In this document: piece by piece, positions 48,242 to 60,173 of the stretch
How the letters are laid out: every line of letters starts with the position of its first letter
How positions within the stretch are numbered: the stretch's first letter is position 1
NCBI GenBank assembly: GCA_038502395.1
Contig: JARJIL010000001.1
Span: 16,903,494-16,967,493 of the forward strand
Direction: 5' to 3'
DNA length: 64,000 nt
Origin: Dittrichia graveolens
Lineage: Eukaryota > Streptophyta > Magnoliopsida > Asterales > Asteraceae
Translations under genes and position numbers: made by a program
Notes under the pieces: generated by a model
Database searches by the model: none
Told to the model about the DNA's origin: nothing
What the model saw: only the letters and a program-made list of their open reading frames with translations

Positions 48242-50434
48242 TTTTGCTACACATGTTGGTTTTATATGTCATACGTACATTGATATATTAAATGTTGTTA
48301 GGCCCTCCACATATATAGAACAAAATTTTCTTGAAACTATATAGAGCCTAGCTACAGCTTCCATCAAGTGGCCACCTATAAAGTATTAATTAAAGACAGA
48401 ATGTTTGGCAGGATTAGGCTTCCTAAAATTAGGGTTCATGTCTTCCTGCTTTTGTTAATGCACACACAAAAGTTATCAATGCTCTTATTTGCTCATGTTT
48501 AGGTCTTAATTACTCCAGGCCAGTTTAATTAACTTTGAAACTTTTCCTCTTCTTTTTCCTCATATTCATCATTCAAACTTCTTTTCTTTTAACATGATTT
48601 AGATGTAATAATACATACATCAAATTGTATTGCCATGTATCGATCATGATGTTGAGCTAGGTACGTGCCTTTTTTCACATGTTATTCTATCAAGGGTTTT
48701 GGACGTACGTGCGGCAAGCATGTCTATTACAAACATAAAGTTGCAATAATCAATTAGTGCATGGCAAATTCAATACAATTTAAAGGTAAATGTAATTATT
48801 TTCTTAATTAGAAGCTCAAACTTGTCTTTTTATTGTAGATGATTTTGATATTCCGTGATGATTTCTTAATATGTACATTGATCATTAACTTCGAAAATGC
48901 ACATCCATATACCTATATACATAGGACGACATCTGCTATTCCTATAGGACTTTTAATCAAATAAGAGCAATAATATAGGAGTCTCGTACAAAAACGTTTC
49001 ATAAAGTAGACGTGACACTTTTTAAGTGTCATATTGGACTATATTATAATATGACACGTAAACTAACTTGTCATGTTATATACGTTTCTTGAAAAACATC
49101 TCATAAAAACGTATTACAAAACCATTTTGTATTATAGTGAGATGTGCTTAAATTAATGTGAATAAAATACGACCCACTAGCTAAGCAATAATGAATTTAA
49201 CAGTCACTACACTATGATCTCATCATAAATTTTGTTCTTCCTTAATCCAATTTGTTAGATTATTATCTTCCTTTCCCATCAAACCCTAAACCATGCACTC
49301 TTTCCTTCTCCTAACAAGTTTTACTTTCCCTTATATATATATATATGTCCTATTAAGGATAACGTACATGTTGCTGATCGAGCATATTTGTTATCAAACG
49401 AAAATATTCATCACTTTTGCTTTGTGTGAGCAATATACTAGTGCGTGTGTGTATGTATAGACACGTACACATACGTATGTACCATGTTTTGACTTAGCTA
49501 CAATTTCACATGATGATTACTAATTAGTGAGACTTGTAGCATCTCTTCGATTTCCTATCAAAATAAATTAAACATTTAAAGTGTATCTAAATAGGCCGGA
49601 CTAAGGGTTGCACAATTAGTTATATATTGTTTTGTTTACAAACCCATGGAAGACATTTTATGCAAACCAATCATGCATATATACTCATGTTTGCACCTTT
49701 GAATGACAACAATACCATATATTTTATACACTTAGACATGTTATCCTAGCTAGCTAGCTAGCCCTCGTAACCCATTTATATATGGAACCATGTTCTTCAC
49801 TCAATAATAAAAAAGAATGTTGCAAAAGAACTGTACGTAGTACCCTACCACATCATCTATTGTTAAGTTTAAAGCCAACTTGTGTGGATCCCTACAACAC
49901 TTTATAGTGTGAAAAATTAAGGAGTTTAATGAGCTTTAAAAGCAATTTGTCACACAAAACATGCACAATAAAGGTGACAAAAATGAAGTTGTTAATTATC
50001 AAACAAAGTACTCGGTCATAAAAAAGGGGAAACTTTCAAATTATATTTATCGTGCTAAATTCAACCTCATTCAATGTATCTTGCATCCTACGTATCCCTT
50101 AACTTTCTTTTATCCCATTAGCCTCTTGTCATGATTAAGGTTTAATCATTCACACACAAACACAAACACAAACACGTAAGATGATTTATGCAGTTAATTA
50201 ATAGTACCTAACGTACTTAGATAATGTTATACTTATAAATTACCAAAATCATTAAACAGTCAAAAGACGTAAATACAATTCATTTAAGTGGTTTATTTTT
50301 TCGAACAACAAAGAGATATTCCATATGCAAAGAGTTTCAGTACGGCCATCATCTTTTTCTAGCGAAACAAAAATATTATTAATGAAGAAGCCTCAAAGCT
50401 TGAGACCTTAATTAACCAAGAACGTACGTACAGA
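48240..50434. other. AT-rich intergenic region, nothing recognised
   Basis: No ORF or repeat family was identified. 'tagctagctagctag' at about 49750 is a short simple repeat. Confidence 0.4.
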
Positions 50435-51244
50435 TAGGGCTGTCAATGGAGTATATCGGATCGGATCTTTTAAAGATCTGACATGACCCGTCGACCCTTT
50501 AATTGGATTTGGATCAGATCCAATAACATGGAGATCAATTTAATTGGATTTGGATCGGAGCAATTACTATTGGATCTTGACCCGGATCGACCCATTTAAT
50601 ATTAATTATTTATTATTATTTATATAATAAGTAAATCAAATATTTGTACCACTCCACCCCTACCGTACCCTACAGTCTACCTAGGCCGGCGGTGATAGTG
50701 GTGACGGCGGGGGTGGAGGCAATAACGGGCGGCAGTGGTGTCGATGACGGTGGTGTGGCGGCAGGGGCAGTGGCGGTGGAGGCAATAACGGGCGGCGGCG
50801 ACTGTAATGGTGGTGGTGGCGGTGGGTGGTAGGGGTAGTAACGGTGGGCGGAGGTCGTGACGACGGAAGCAGTGACGGTGGTGGCGGCGACGGGTGGTGA
50901 GGGAGGTAAGGGGCGGTGGTGGTGGTGGTGACGGCGATGGTGAGGGAGTTAACGGGCGGTAGCGGCAGTAAGTATGCGACAGTGGCAGTGACGATTAGTG
51001 GTGGGTGGTGAATAATAAGTTGATGATTGTTGGTGGTTATTAAAATAAAATTATAATTTAATATTAAATAGATCAACCCAGACATATATTGGATCGACCC
51101 ACGTAGTGATCCAATTAAATGAGTCGACCTATTTGATCACTTATTAGGTCAATGAATCTAGTTTTTTGGCTTATTGGATCATTTAAATAGAGCAGATTGG
51201 ATCGGATCTAGATCTAGATCAAGATCCGATCCATTAACACCCTA
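50435..51244. mobile_element. Foldback element iterating GGATCGGATC with GGT/GGC-rich core
   Basis: The left end 'tagggctgtcaatggagtat' pairs with the right end 'gatccattaacaccct a' (core TAGGGYTGTYAATGGA). The arms iterate atcggatc/gatccaatt words. The centre (50690-51010) is a dense gcggtggtgg/gacggtgg triplet segment, which produces spurious Gly/Val- and Pro/His-rich ORFs on both strands. 'acgtacg' occurs on both flanks, possibly a target duplication. Confidence 0.65.
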
Positions 51245-53315
51245 CGTACGATACATTTTAAATGCTACATAAAGGTGCTAAAGTAGAACACTATTTATCC
51301 AAATTTATGTTAAGCGAGGAACTCCGACTATATAATCACAATACTAACATCCGTTGGATACTTGCGAAGACATCTTTCGATCTTAACTTTGCCACCTCAA
51401 CAGGCCTTGCATGAAGAATTGCATTTCCATATAGCACTTCCATATCTCTTAGGGATTGAATAGAGGTACTCAAATTAGTTAGGTGATGTTATATGTATGA
51501 ATCATTTTTTTATAAAAGGTATAATATTATAAAAAGAGAACTAAAAATAAAAAGTTACCAAGTCATTGAACAAATTGAATTGATAGATAAGAATGATGAT
51601 AATATTTTCGTAACTAATATTAAATCGATCGATCATCTATATATATAGCTTGTCGATCATGTGGTTTATGTGTATTACAAGGCGAAAATATCAAACGAGT
51701 AACACATATATATGTTGTATTCGATTTAATCGTTTTTTGTATTTATTTATTCTATATTGTGGAATAAATTAAAACGAAAATTAGTAAAATGCATTTAAAC
51801 TAGGTTTAGGTCGGCCAAACCTCACCCGCCGGTTAATAGATTTATTAATTATGTGTGTTATTCATTGAACTTTTCTAAGAATTACTTTTTTTTACTCTTG
51901 TGCTTTTAGTTTGCAGGAAGTTTCGAAACCATTAGCTACTCCTGCAATTTGATAAAGTCTTCGATATTGATTGGTAAAATAAAACAACTAAGTTATTCGA
52001 TCCTTTGAAAGACGAATCAAATCGAGTGCATTGTAGGTCAAGAAGTCTCGAAGAGGAACAACGGTAAGTTTGTGATATCTTAGTTCAATCAAACAGATCC
52101 ATTGTCTCAACCCACCTAAATAAAACCTCAGTGATGGAGAGAAAGACTAGTGAATCCGATCGAGCAAAGAAACCATTGTGAAATTGAGAATAAAAGAGAA
52201 CGAAATCAAAGCTCGTGGGGTGACTAGGGTTTAGAGGTTAGCTGGTGTGAAATTGAGCTAAAGAGAAGAAGTGATAGTTAGTCGGCAACGTTGATGGTGG
52301 TAGAAACCATAATTTTAATTAACAAGTATGATATGAATTGAATAGTTTTGATTAAATCTTACAACTTTTTACCTAAAGATTATTTTTACGATAACCTCAT
52401 TACTATATATCTATGTTTATTTGGAATAAATATGCCAAAAAATTCAAAGTTAAACCATAACATTAAAATTTCGTCATCCAATACAAAAAGTATAAAAACA
52501 TAGACTAATTTGCAAACATTAAGCTAGCTATAATCAAACAACATACATATACCAATTAACCAAAGATCACATATATAAGAAACTAAATATACCTTTTTTT
52601 TAATGACACAACACATGCACATCTTAACATACTTTTAAGTTTACACCTTAGATCTAAAACTGGACTAGAACCCATAATTATAGAAAACACTTTCTCAGTA
52701 TCTTGTTACTACTAGACTACAAGCCTTTTAATATTATAAATGTACGTATTTAATAGATCAGAGATCAACCATGGAGGTGTTGCATAGTTGATCTCTCAGT
52801 ATTAGAAATATAGAATTCAAACGTCAAACCATCATATCATTAATGCGCTTCAAAAGTTTGGACATGAGATTAATATATAGAGTTAATTTCATAAATAGTC
52901 ATTTAACTAACCACGAATAGCAAATTTAGTCCTTTTGAAAAAGTTACAAATTTTGTCCTTAAACTATCATTTTGTAGCAAAGATAATCCTTTCTGATTGA
53001 TTCCATTAGTCAATACTGTTAAATCAAGTAATCAAGAGGGTATTTAAGTATTTTTATCCATTTTTTAAATTTTAATTGATTTTTAATATTAGATAGTATT
53101 TATTCTTTTCATTAAGAATAAAAACTAAAATTAATCTTTTTTTCATAGTCTGTTCTTAGTACTCTACCACTAGTCCACCACCACTCTTGTTTCATTCTAC
53201 AAATGGTGTATATATATATATATATATATATGCCTTTGAGGAATTCTTTAATAAAATGTTGGTCTTAAAAAAACTTGTTTTACCTAAGAAAACCCAAACG
53301 AGTTAATTATAAGTT
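51245..53315. other. AT-rich intergenic region upstream of the ERF gene
   Basis: 52870-53160 carries 'agttaatttcataaatagtc' and 'gcaaatttagtccttttgaa', wording of a dispersed 'attttggtccct'-type repeat. The remainder is AT-rich with no recognised gene. Confidence 0.35.
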
Positions 53316-53320
53316 TATAA

Positions 53321-53550
53321 CTAAAGAAATTTTGTCTTTTCAGATTTATTGAAACTTTTTTGTAGAAAACATGTGAAGATTTCATTTTCAGGTAGAAATT
53401 TAGAGAACATGTTTAGTTAAAAATGATATATATATAAAACCTAAAGAAATTTTGTCTTTTCAGATTTATTAATTGAAAAAAAATTCTGGAAAACATGTGA
53501 AGATTCCATTTTCAGTTTGTTGTAGAAATTTAGAGAACGTTAGTTAAAAA

Positions 53551-53570
<20 letters not shown>
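53321..53570. repeat. Tandem duplication, 120-bp period
   Basis: Both units start 'ctaaagaaattttgtctttt' (53321 and 53441), run through 'aaacatgtgaagatt' and 'gtagaaatttagagaac', and end in 'gttaaaaatgatatatata'. Small indels separate the copies, and the second runs into a TA microsatellite. Confidence 0.85.
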
Positions 53571-53588
<18 letters not shown>

Positions 53589-54304
53589 CTTATAATCCAT
53601 TTTCAAGTGTAATTTGAAAAATAAAAAACTCTTAAAGTTTTATGAAAAGTGATCGACCAAACATGCATGGTTTTAGAATTTTCAATGTTCTAAGAAGAGT
53701 TTCCTAAAAAAGATTACACATTCATATATTTATAATAATTAAGTCTTTATCTTTTTCACAGATTCACTTGCTTTCACTTTAAAAACTACTTTTCCTAGTT
53801 TTTTTCTTCTATATTTTATGCATCACTGTTTATTTAATGCTTATAAAACTAATTATTTTCAACATGTTAGAATGAAATGAAATTCGTATAAAAGATGTAA
53901 AATATGTTAAGAATCAAGAATAAATATATATGTAATAGTTAATAATATATTAATTACCAGTATTATTGTAAATTCAGCTAATTTTTTCTAATATATATAT
54001 TAATATTTCACACAATAACAAACATATCCTGATATTTGTGTAAAAAAATGGAAGAAACGGAAAGAACTTTTAAAAAATAAAAAATATTGTGTTAAAATTG
54101 TGTTTTCAGATCAATAAATACAACTTTTTTAGAAAAATATAAAACAATGATATTTAAAAGGAATATTATCCTGATAGAGAACATTATGGGAGAAACTGAG
54201 AAAGAGAAGAAAGATTTTATAAATAGGAAAATAATTTGTAATGTTAACATCATTTAAGTTAAATAATGTTACACTTACAAATCACTTTAATGAGTAAATA
54301 TGAA

Positions 54305-54517
54305 GGGGGTACGTGTTTGTTTTAGCTTATTTAGGGCTTATTTTTCGAGCTTATTTTTTATAAGCTAGTTTTTTCCGGCTTATTTTCTGATTTTTGAGCT
54401 TATTATGAGTTACAAGAATAAAATAAGCCGGACCCATGAAAAATAAGCCAGAAAAAATGAGCTTGTGAAAAATAAGTTCGAAAAAAAAGCCCTTCATAAG
54501 CTAAAACAAACACCCCC
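54305..54517. mobile_element. MITE upstream of the ERF gene, about 213 bp
   Basis: The left end 'gggggtacgtgtttgtttta' and right end 'taaaacaaacaccccc' are inverted, with the arm word 'agcttatt'/'aataagc' repeated through the element. GAA flanks both sides (54302-54304 and 54518-54520), a 3-bp duplication that suggests a PIF/Harbinger MITE. It ends about 420 bp upstream of the ERF coding region, within the likely promoter. Confidence 0.7.
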
Positions 54518-54694
54518 GAAAATGACTAAATTACCGGTCATTAAAATCATTTATGAGTGTAACATCATTTAAGTTAACTAATGTTAAGATTATAAATCGT
54601 TTGCTTTTAATAAATTCTAAAAACAATTTAGATTAATTTTATAAAAGTCTCTAAAAGAAAAAGAACATTTATTCTCTCACTAGCTATATAGGAC

Positions 54695-54701
54695 TATAAA
54701 T
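54695..54701 (+). promoter_or_regulatory. Candidate TATA box of the ERF gene
   Basis: TATAAAT in 'ggactataaattc', followed about 30 bases later by the CT-rich 'tctctctctttctctctc'. This places the transcript start near 54725-54735 and gives a leader of about 210 bases. Confidence 0.5.
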
Positions 54702-54849
54702 TCTTGCCAAAACCCTACATCTACACATCTCTCTCTTTCTCTCTCAAAATACATACTTGGGAGTTTGGGATTAGTACTACTTCAATTCCCATTTTCTCTC
54801 AAGGCTCATTGGAAAGTAACATCATTTCTATAGAACTCAATCTCTCTCT

Positions 54850-54851
<2 letters not shown>

Positions 54852-54901
<50 letters not shown>
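54852..54901. repeat. (TA)25 microsatellite in the ERF leader
   Basis: A perfect TA tract starting right after 'tctctctcttga', followed by 'aatatataaatatatatata', and ending about 35 bases before the expected ERF start codon. It would be transcribed as part of the 5' UTR if the TATA assignment is right. Confidence 0.9.
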
Positions 54902-54904
<3 letters not shown>

Positions 54905-54937
54905 TATAAATATATATATAAAGCTAGATCGATCAAG

Positions 54938-55329
54938 GTGGATCACCGGGGAAGACATGGGAAGAGGGCCCTTCCGGCCGACTACGATTTGGAGGACGAA
55001 TTACCATCTGCAGCTGCTGATCATCAACACCAACAAGATGATATTAATATTAATGATGAAGAAGAAGAAGAAATATTAATGTTCCCTGATCGATCTGAAC
55101 AAGATATGTCTGCCATCGTATCTGCTCTTTCTCAGGTCATTGGATCAACCACCACCACCGCTGGCACTCATATCCCCTTCTCCATTTCTGCACCTACTCC
55201 GTACATACCACCTCACTACAACCAACACCCAACACCTGCTGGTAATTAAATGAAACTAATTAATTAATTAGTTATTATTTTCTCGATTCATATATATTTT
55301 TTAATCAACTACGTAAAAACCCTAGCTAT

Positions 55330-55364
<35 letters not shown>

Positions 55365-56755
55365 GATTTTCAACTCATTAATTTTGTGTGTATAACCGGC
55401 CGTCGCTAGCTATAGTGTTAGTAATTTTCGATCAATTCGCTTTTATGTGATAGTACTTTTGGCCTCTAACAAACTTATAATATTGTTGCCGTACGTTTAA
55501 AAAAAATCTTGTGGTTAGAAGAAGGCTCGAATTGAGTTTGATATGAACCACCGATCGATCGACTTGTCTTAGCCGTTAATTTAATTATGGTTATTGCTAC
55601 TGTTTTGTTATGAGACATGTCAGTTTGTTTATATTTAACTATATACCTGGCCAATACACACTAACGCCTAAATTAATATAGCTAGGGTTCGATCTAACCC
55701 AATGGATGGACCAAATGGATTAGGGTTTTATATATATATATATATATATATATGATCTACTATATCCCCGTGACAATAAGTTATAGACATGTCAATCCTG
55801 TTATATACAAAAAGTATAAATTTAGAAGTAGATTAGTGTACATGTGGTGTGTTCTGCTGTTACAAAAATATATATGTTCTACTACATTATATGTTTGTGA
55901 TTAACTAACTTGTATATATAGCTATAGTATAATAACAGCTTAATGACTTATGCATCGATCTTTAGGTAATCTTGGTTCGCTCGATCTCTAAACCTAGCTA
56001 GCATGGAGCTTAATTAATTAACAAGATTGCATGATATGGTTAAAGGATTTGTATGTAGTACGTAGTAATCAATCAATTCACATATGCATATATGTGTTGA
56101 TATATCTTAATTAATTCTGTAAGCCAGTTGAGCAGGATTACGTATTTAATTATGTCTTAATTAAGTACTTAATTATTTTCTTCGATCAAGACCCTAAAAT
56201 TAATTTGATTGTATAATTAATGAAGGGAACCAAAGGAGGAGACACTATAGAGGAGTGAGGCAAAGACCATGGGGTAAATGGGCAGCAGAAATCCGTGATC
56301 CACAAAAGGCGGCTAGGGTATGGCTTGGCACATTCGAGACAGCCGAAGCAGCAGCACTAGCATACGATGAAGCCGCCCTACGGTTTAAAGGAACCAAAGC
56401 AAAGCTCAACTTCCCTGAAAGAGTTCAAGGACGGACCGAATTAGGTTATTTCATCACTCACCCACAATTACAAATGCCAATGCATACTTCTGTACCAAGT
56501 TCTTCTCAAACGGCAACTCATCTTCGACCTCCATCTCAAAGCTCGTACCCTAATCTTTTTGATTACACACAATTTCTTCGTGGTGCTAATAACGAAGTAC
56601 ATGGGATGTCGTCAACATCAAATTATATGAATGTTTTGAGTCGTAGTGCTAGTTCTTCTTCTTCTTCTTCAATGGATATGGGAAGTAGTTCGTCAAGTGT
56701 TGTTGGTCCTTCACAATATTGGCAAGATTATTTTGATCCAACAAATCAATCATAA
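54938..56755 (+). CDS. AP2/ERF transcription factor, group X-like; expected start codon reads GTG
   Basis: Two exons: 54938-55241 and 56226-56755, joined in phase 1 (GT/AG, intron 984 bp). From the GTG the product is 277 residues. The N-terminus DHRGRHGKRALPADY, an acidic stretch (DEEEEEILMFPDRSE) and DMSAIVSALSQVIG resemble the N-terminal motifs I recall in group X (B-4) ERFs such as ABR1 and ERF108-115. One AP2 domain covers about residues 109-166 (YRGVRQRPWGKWAAEIRDP ... AALRFKGTKAKLNFPERV), with the ERF-type Ala and Asp in WAAEIRD. The C-terminus is Ser-rich. Such proteins bind GCC-box-like DNA in stress, wound and ABA responses. No in-frame ATG lies upstream before a stop. The next in-frame ATG is 55079 (residue 48), giving 230 residues that keep the DMSAIV motif and AP2 domain. 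The product class is sure; the true start is not. Confidence 0.85.
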
Positions 56756-57018
56756 GATCATCGATATATCGTTAGTAGATTTCTGTTTAAATATTAATTG
56801 GTCGATGGTTCTTTTATTTCAAGTAAGTTTGTATATGGAGCTTTTATCATTGCGTGCGTATCTTTTAATTTGTTTATAATGCAATTCATGATCATCGTAA
56901 TTCATGGTTGTGTTATGAATAAAATAAAAGGCTAAATAATGATCATCTGATCAAATCAAATGAAAAGTCAGAATTAAATCTCTCATTCTCATCTAAATAA
57001 TCATTCTCATTTGAACCT

Positions 57019-57067
<49 letters not shown>

Positions 57068-57278
57068 TTTAAGTAGAGAACGGTGAGAATAGTTGTAAGT
57101 CAATCAATAATTAAATAAGGGCTATAAGCCCAACATGCCTTAATTAAAACAAATAATTAAAATTCAATATATCTTAATAAAATCAAGTTTAATATTAGTC
57201 ATTAAATAAAGATCAATCAAGGACTATAAATTGATCTCCAAATTCTCACCTTAAAAGGTGTTCTCTTTTGATCATATA
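56756..57278. other. 3' flank of the ERF gene with a TA tract and partial MITE-like arms
   Basis: The 3' UTR probably ends near 'aataaaataaaagg' (56920-56935). (TA)n lies at 57024-57064. 'cattctcatttgaacctcc' before the tract and 'ttcatttaagtagagaacgg' after it look like broken arms of the window MITE family. Confidence 0.45.
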
Positions 57279-57604
57279 GGGATGGTTTATTTGAGAACTG
57301 TTTTTACTGCGAGTATCGTGAGAATCAATCTTAACCCTTAATTAAAATAAATCAATAGCTAATAAAAATGACGGTTCATTAATAATGCATAATGACTCAT
57401 AAATAACACATTAGTGGCTGATTAATGAGGCGTATTTCGGAAAAATCAAGGCTCAGTCTTTAATGACAACACACCCGGACGCAATTAACGGTTGGAAAAC
57501 TATATAAAAGACCAAAATACCCTTATTAATAAGTATTAATTGCGGTTATAAATGGTATTCGTGGTACTCGTAATAAAACGGTTATTAAATGATATTTTTC
57601 CCAT
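57279..57604 (+). mobile_element. Window MITE family copy E, diverged
   Basis: 'ggtttatttgagaactgttt' and 'ttactgcgag' at the left, 'aataaaacggttattaaatg' at the right. The arms keep the family pattern but the core differs, with no 'caattggattgcccac' block. Confidence 0.55.
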
Positions 57605-57625
57605 ATTATATATATACATATATAT

Positions 57626-57861
57626 AAGGGAGGGCTCATTTGAGAACCAATATTATTACGAGAATCGTAAAAATCAATCTTAGTCTTTCATTTGGTAAAT
57701 GGAAATCATGGATGGAGAGCGTAGAGGGATTGAGTGTGACAAGATGCATGAGATGAATTTATGGGTGAGCAATCCAATTGAAAGACAGGAAATTTGACGG
57801 CTAAGATTGGTTCTCGTGGTTCTCGCAATAATTAAAAACGGTTCTCAAATGAATTTTTGTA
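57626..57861 (-). mobile_element. Window MITE family copy F
   Basis: Reverse orientation: 'gggctcatttgagaacc' at the left, 'gagcgtagagggattgagtg' and 'gagcaatccaattgaaag' in the core, 'cggttctcaaatgaatttt' at the right. It follows a TA-rich tract, as most copies do. Confidence 0.75.
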
Positions 57862-58000
57862 CAAGACCGAAATAAATCATTTGAAGTCACACATAGCAAG
57901 TTTTTATTCGATCGTGAAAACAAAAACAAAAACAAATTAAAAGCACAAAGATTATTTTGTGCAAGACCGAAATTGATCCATATATAGGTTGTGAAACGTA

Positions 58001-58868
58001 AGGATGTCAATTTGGGGCGGGTTTGTGATGTTTGGGTTCGGGTCAATTTCGTGTCGGGCTAATTTTGACTCATTTATTTTCATTTCATGTTCGAGTCGTG
58101 TCAATTTTTCATGTCTGGTTTGTGTCAATCTATTTCGGCCAAATGTGGTCGATAAATATTTTTTCGTTTTTCGAATACGGTTTTAAGTACAATATCCTTT
58201 TCGACTACGATTTTCTTTATCAAACTTCAATGTTTGTTTCGATTGTATTCTAACTTTAAATTCGGTATTTATTTCGGTTATTTTGATTCGAATTTTTATT
58301 TTACTTTTTTATTCACCTTATACAAATGAATATAAAAAATGTGATATACTACTATTTTATCAAGTAGCAATAGATAATGTTATTAAACAACCGAATCATT
58401 TAGAATCATTTATCTTTAAATAGAATTATGAATTAAATTCAAAATACTAAAATGTACCACTTATCAAGTAATCAAATATTAATGTACAAAATTATATAGT
58501 TAAAATAACAAATACCAAAATGTAATATTATTTTAACTGTAAATCCTTTATTATTTATTTGAAGTTTTTAACATTTAATAATTTATACTTTTGTTTGATG
58601 AGTTTTATTGCCATAAGATGTCCCTATGTTATTTAATTCATAATCTTTTTTTTTTAAATTTAAATTTAAATATTAAAGAAAATTTTATAATGTTACGTTA
58701 CAGTTACCCTTAAACGGGTCACTTTCGATTTGTTAAGTTGACCTTAACTCGATCCATTTATTTTTATGTCGATTTCGTGTCAACCGGCTTTTAATCTGTT
58801 TTAAGTTCGTATCACTTTTTTGGTCGGGTTTGAATTGGATTTCATGTCAACTTACAAGATGTCAGGCT
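58001..58868. mobile_element. Possible foldback element iterating GGGTCAATTTCGTGTCGGG words
   Basis: It starts 'aggatgtcaatttggggcgg' and contains 'tgggttcgggtcaatttcgt' on the left and 'gatttcgtgtcaaccgg' and 'ggtcgggtttgaattgg' on the right, around an AT-rich middle. Word usage matches the other AGGGGTGKCAA foldbacks, but the right terminus is not a clean inverted repeat. Confidence 0.35.
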
Positions 58869-60080
58869 TAGTGAAACAATGCAACTCGCGATTGGAAGGG
58901 AGGTAGCGGTTGACACTCATCAGTTTTTGGTTGGAAACACCGTCGATATTAATATGAGGCTTGGTGTTTTGTAAGTGGGAAAAGTAGATAAGTTGGCGGC
59001 CGAAAAAATATTACGTTATACATAAACTTAAACTTCTTAAAAAATCAAAATATAATCAATAACTGTAAAGCTATATGCGCGTGTTAGCTCGACATCAAAC
59101 TATATGCGCATGTCCGGCTTAATTATTATTGTAACTGAAGAGAGAGACAGAAAGAAAGATCGATCGAGGGGTAAAGAGAAAAGCGGATCACACTGAAGTT
59201 TTCCGGTCAGCGGCAGTTGCCGGTGGTTGGGTTGGTCGTGGTGACGAGAATATAATTCAGCGATGGAAAATCAGATAAGATATAGGTACATACAAAGAAT
59301 TTCATTTTTTATTTTATTTTATGAATAAAAGATCAAAGCATTTGAATTATCAAAAAGGCGCCGACGACCACGTACCTTCTACAGTTCACCGCCACCACCG
59401 ACTTTCATCATTGTTCGCTCGTACGTACGTTACGTGGGGGTGTACATGTGTGTGTGTTTGTTTGTGTGTGAAGTTGATTTCAGGACTTAAAGCACAAGCT
59501 AGCTAGGTAGGTTTATATCATCGATCGATCAGTTGAATACTTTCTTTATGATTATTATTATTATATACGATCGATCGAGTATGAGTATGTGTGAACTGGA
59601 AGACTTTAAAGAGTCGCATAATTCGGCTAGCTCGGCGCGAGTTTACCACAACGAACATTCGTGCGAATTATAATCATAACTCTCTCTCTCTCTCTCTCTT
59701 AAGTATTAACATAAGTACGATGAACCTATAAGAAGTTATAATGTTTGATAAAAAATTTACACTTTTTTAATATTTAATATTTCACATTAATATATGTGAA
59801 TGCAACGTGCTAAGTACTTTTATTTTTAGACATTTTTACAAGTGATAAGAGTAGAAGAGGGTTAAGGGGTACATGGTATTACTATTTGAGTGGTGGGAAT
59901 AGGTGTCACTTAATGGCTAAGTGTTGATGGGGGTTTGGAGGATGAATATCACATAAGGCCTTTAGTTATACCTTCTCTTTACCTTTTCCTTACTCAATGT
60001 ACAATGAACATCATTCTCTCTCGTTTCCTTTACCCTACCCAAAACAAGTGTTATACATTTTCTTCCTTACCCAAACCTTT
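58869..60080. other. Intergenic region, no gene recognised
   Basis: A GC-richer patch at 59140-59420 has 'ggcagttgccggtggttgg' and 'ccgccaccaccgac' triplet words, plus 'cgtacgtacgttacg'. No ORF or domain was recognised. Confidence 0.35.
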
Positions 60081-60083
60081 TAC

Positions 60084-60087
<4 letters not shown>

Positions 60088-60150
<63 letters not shown>
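60088..60150. repeat. (AT)22(GT)9 compound microsatellite
   Basis: A perfect AT tract (60088-60132) passes directly into GT repeats, followed at once by the G-rich motif at 60154. Confidence 0.95.
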
Positions 60151-60151
<1 letters not shown>

Positions 60152-60153
60152 GA

Positions 60154-60173
60154 GGGGGATGGGTGGGTGGGGG
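60154..60173 (+). other. Canonical G-quadruplex motif
   Basis: Four G-runs with loops of 2, 1 and 1 bases (GGGGG-AT-GGG-T-GGG-T-GGGGG) sit immediately after the AT/GT microsatellite. Short loops predict high stability. Confidence 0.8.

Noticed and set aside
50644..51085. Gly/Val-rich plus-strand and Pro/His-rich minus-strand ORFs
   Set aside because: Both come from the same ggtggc triplet core of a foldback element; no start context or conserved sequence.
54849..55079. Tyr/Ile-repeat ORF through the ERF leader
   Set aside because: Its TTG start and YIYIYI stretch are products of the TA microsatellite. Only the part from the ATG at 54957 is of interest, and it is discussed as an out-of-frame leader ORF.
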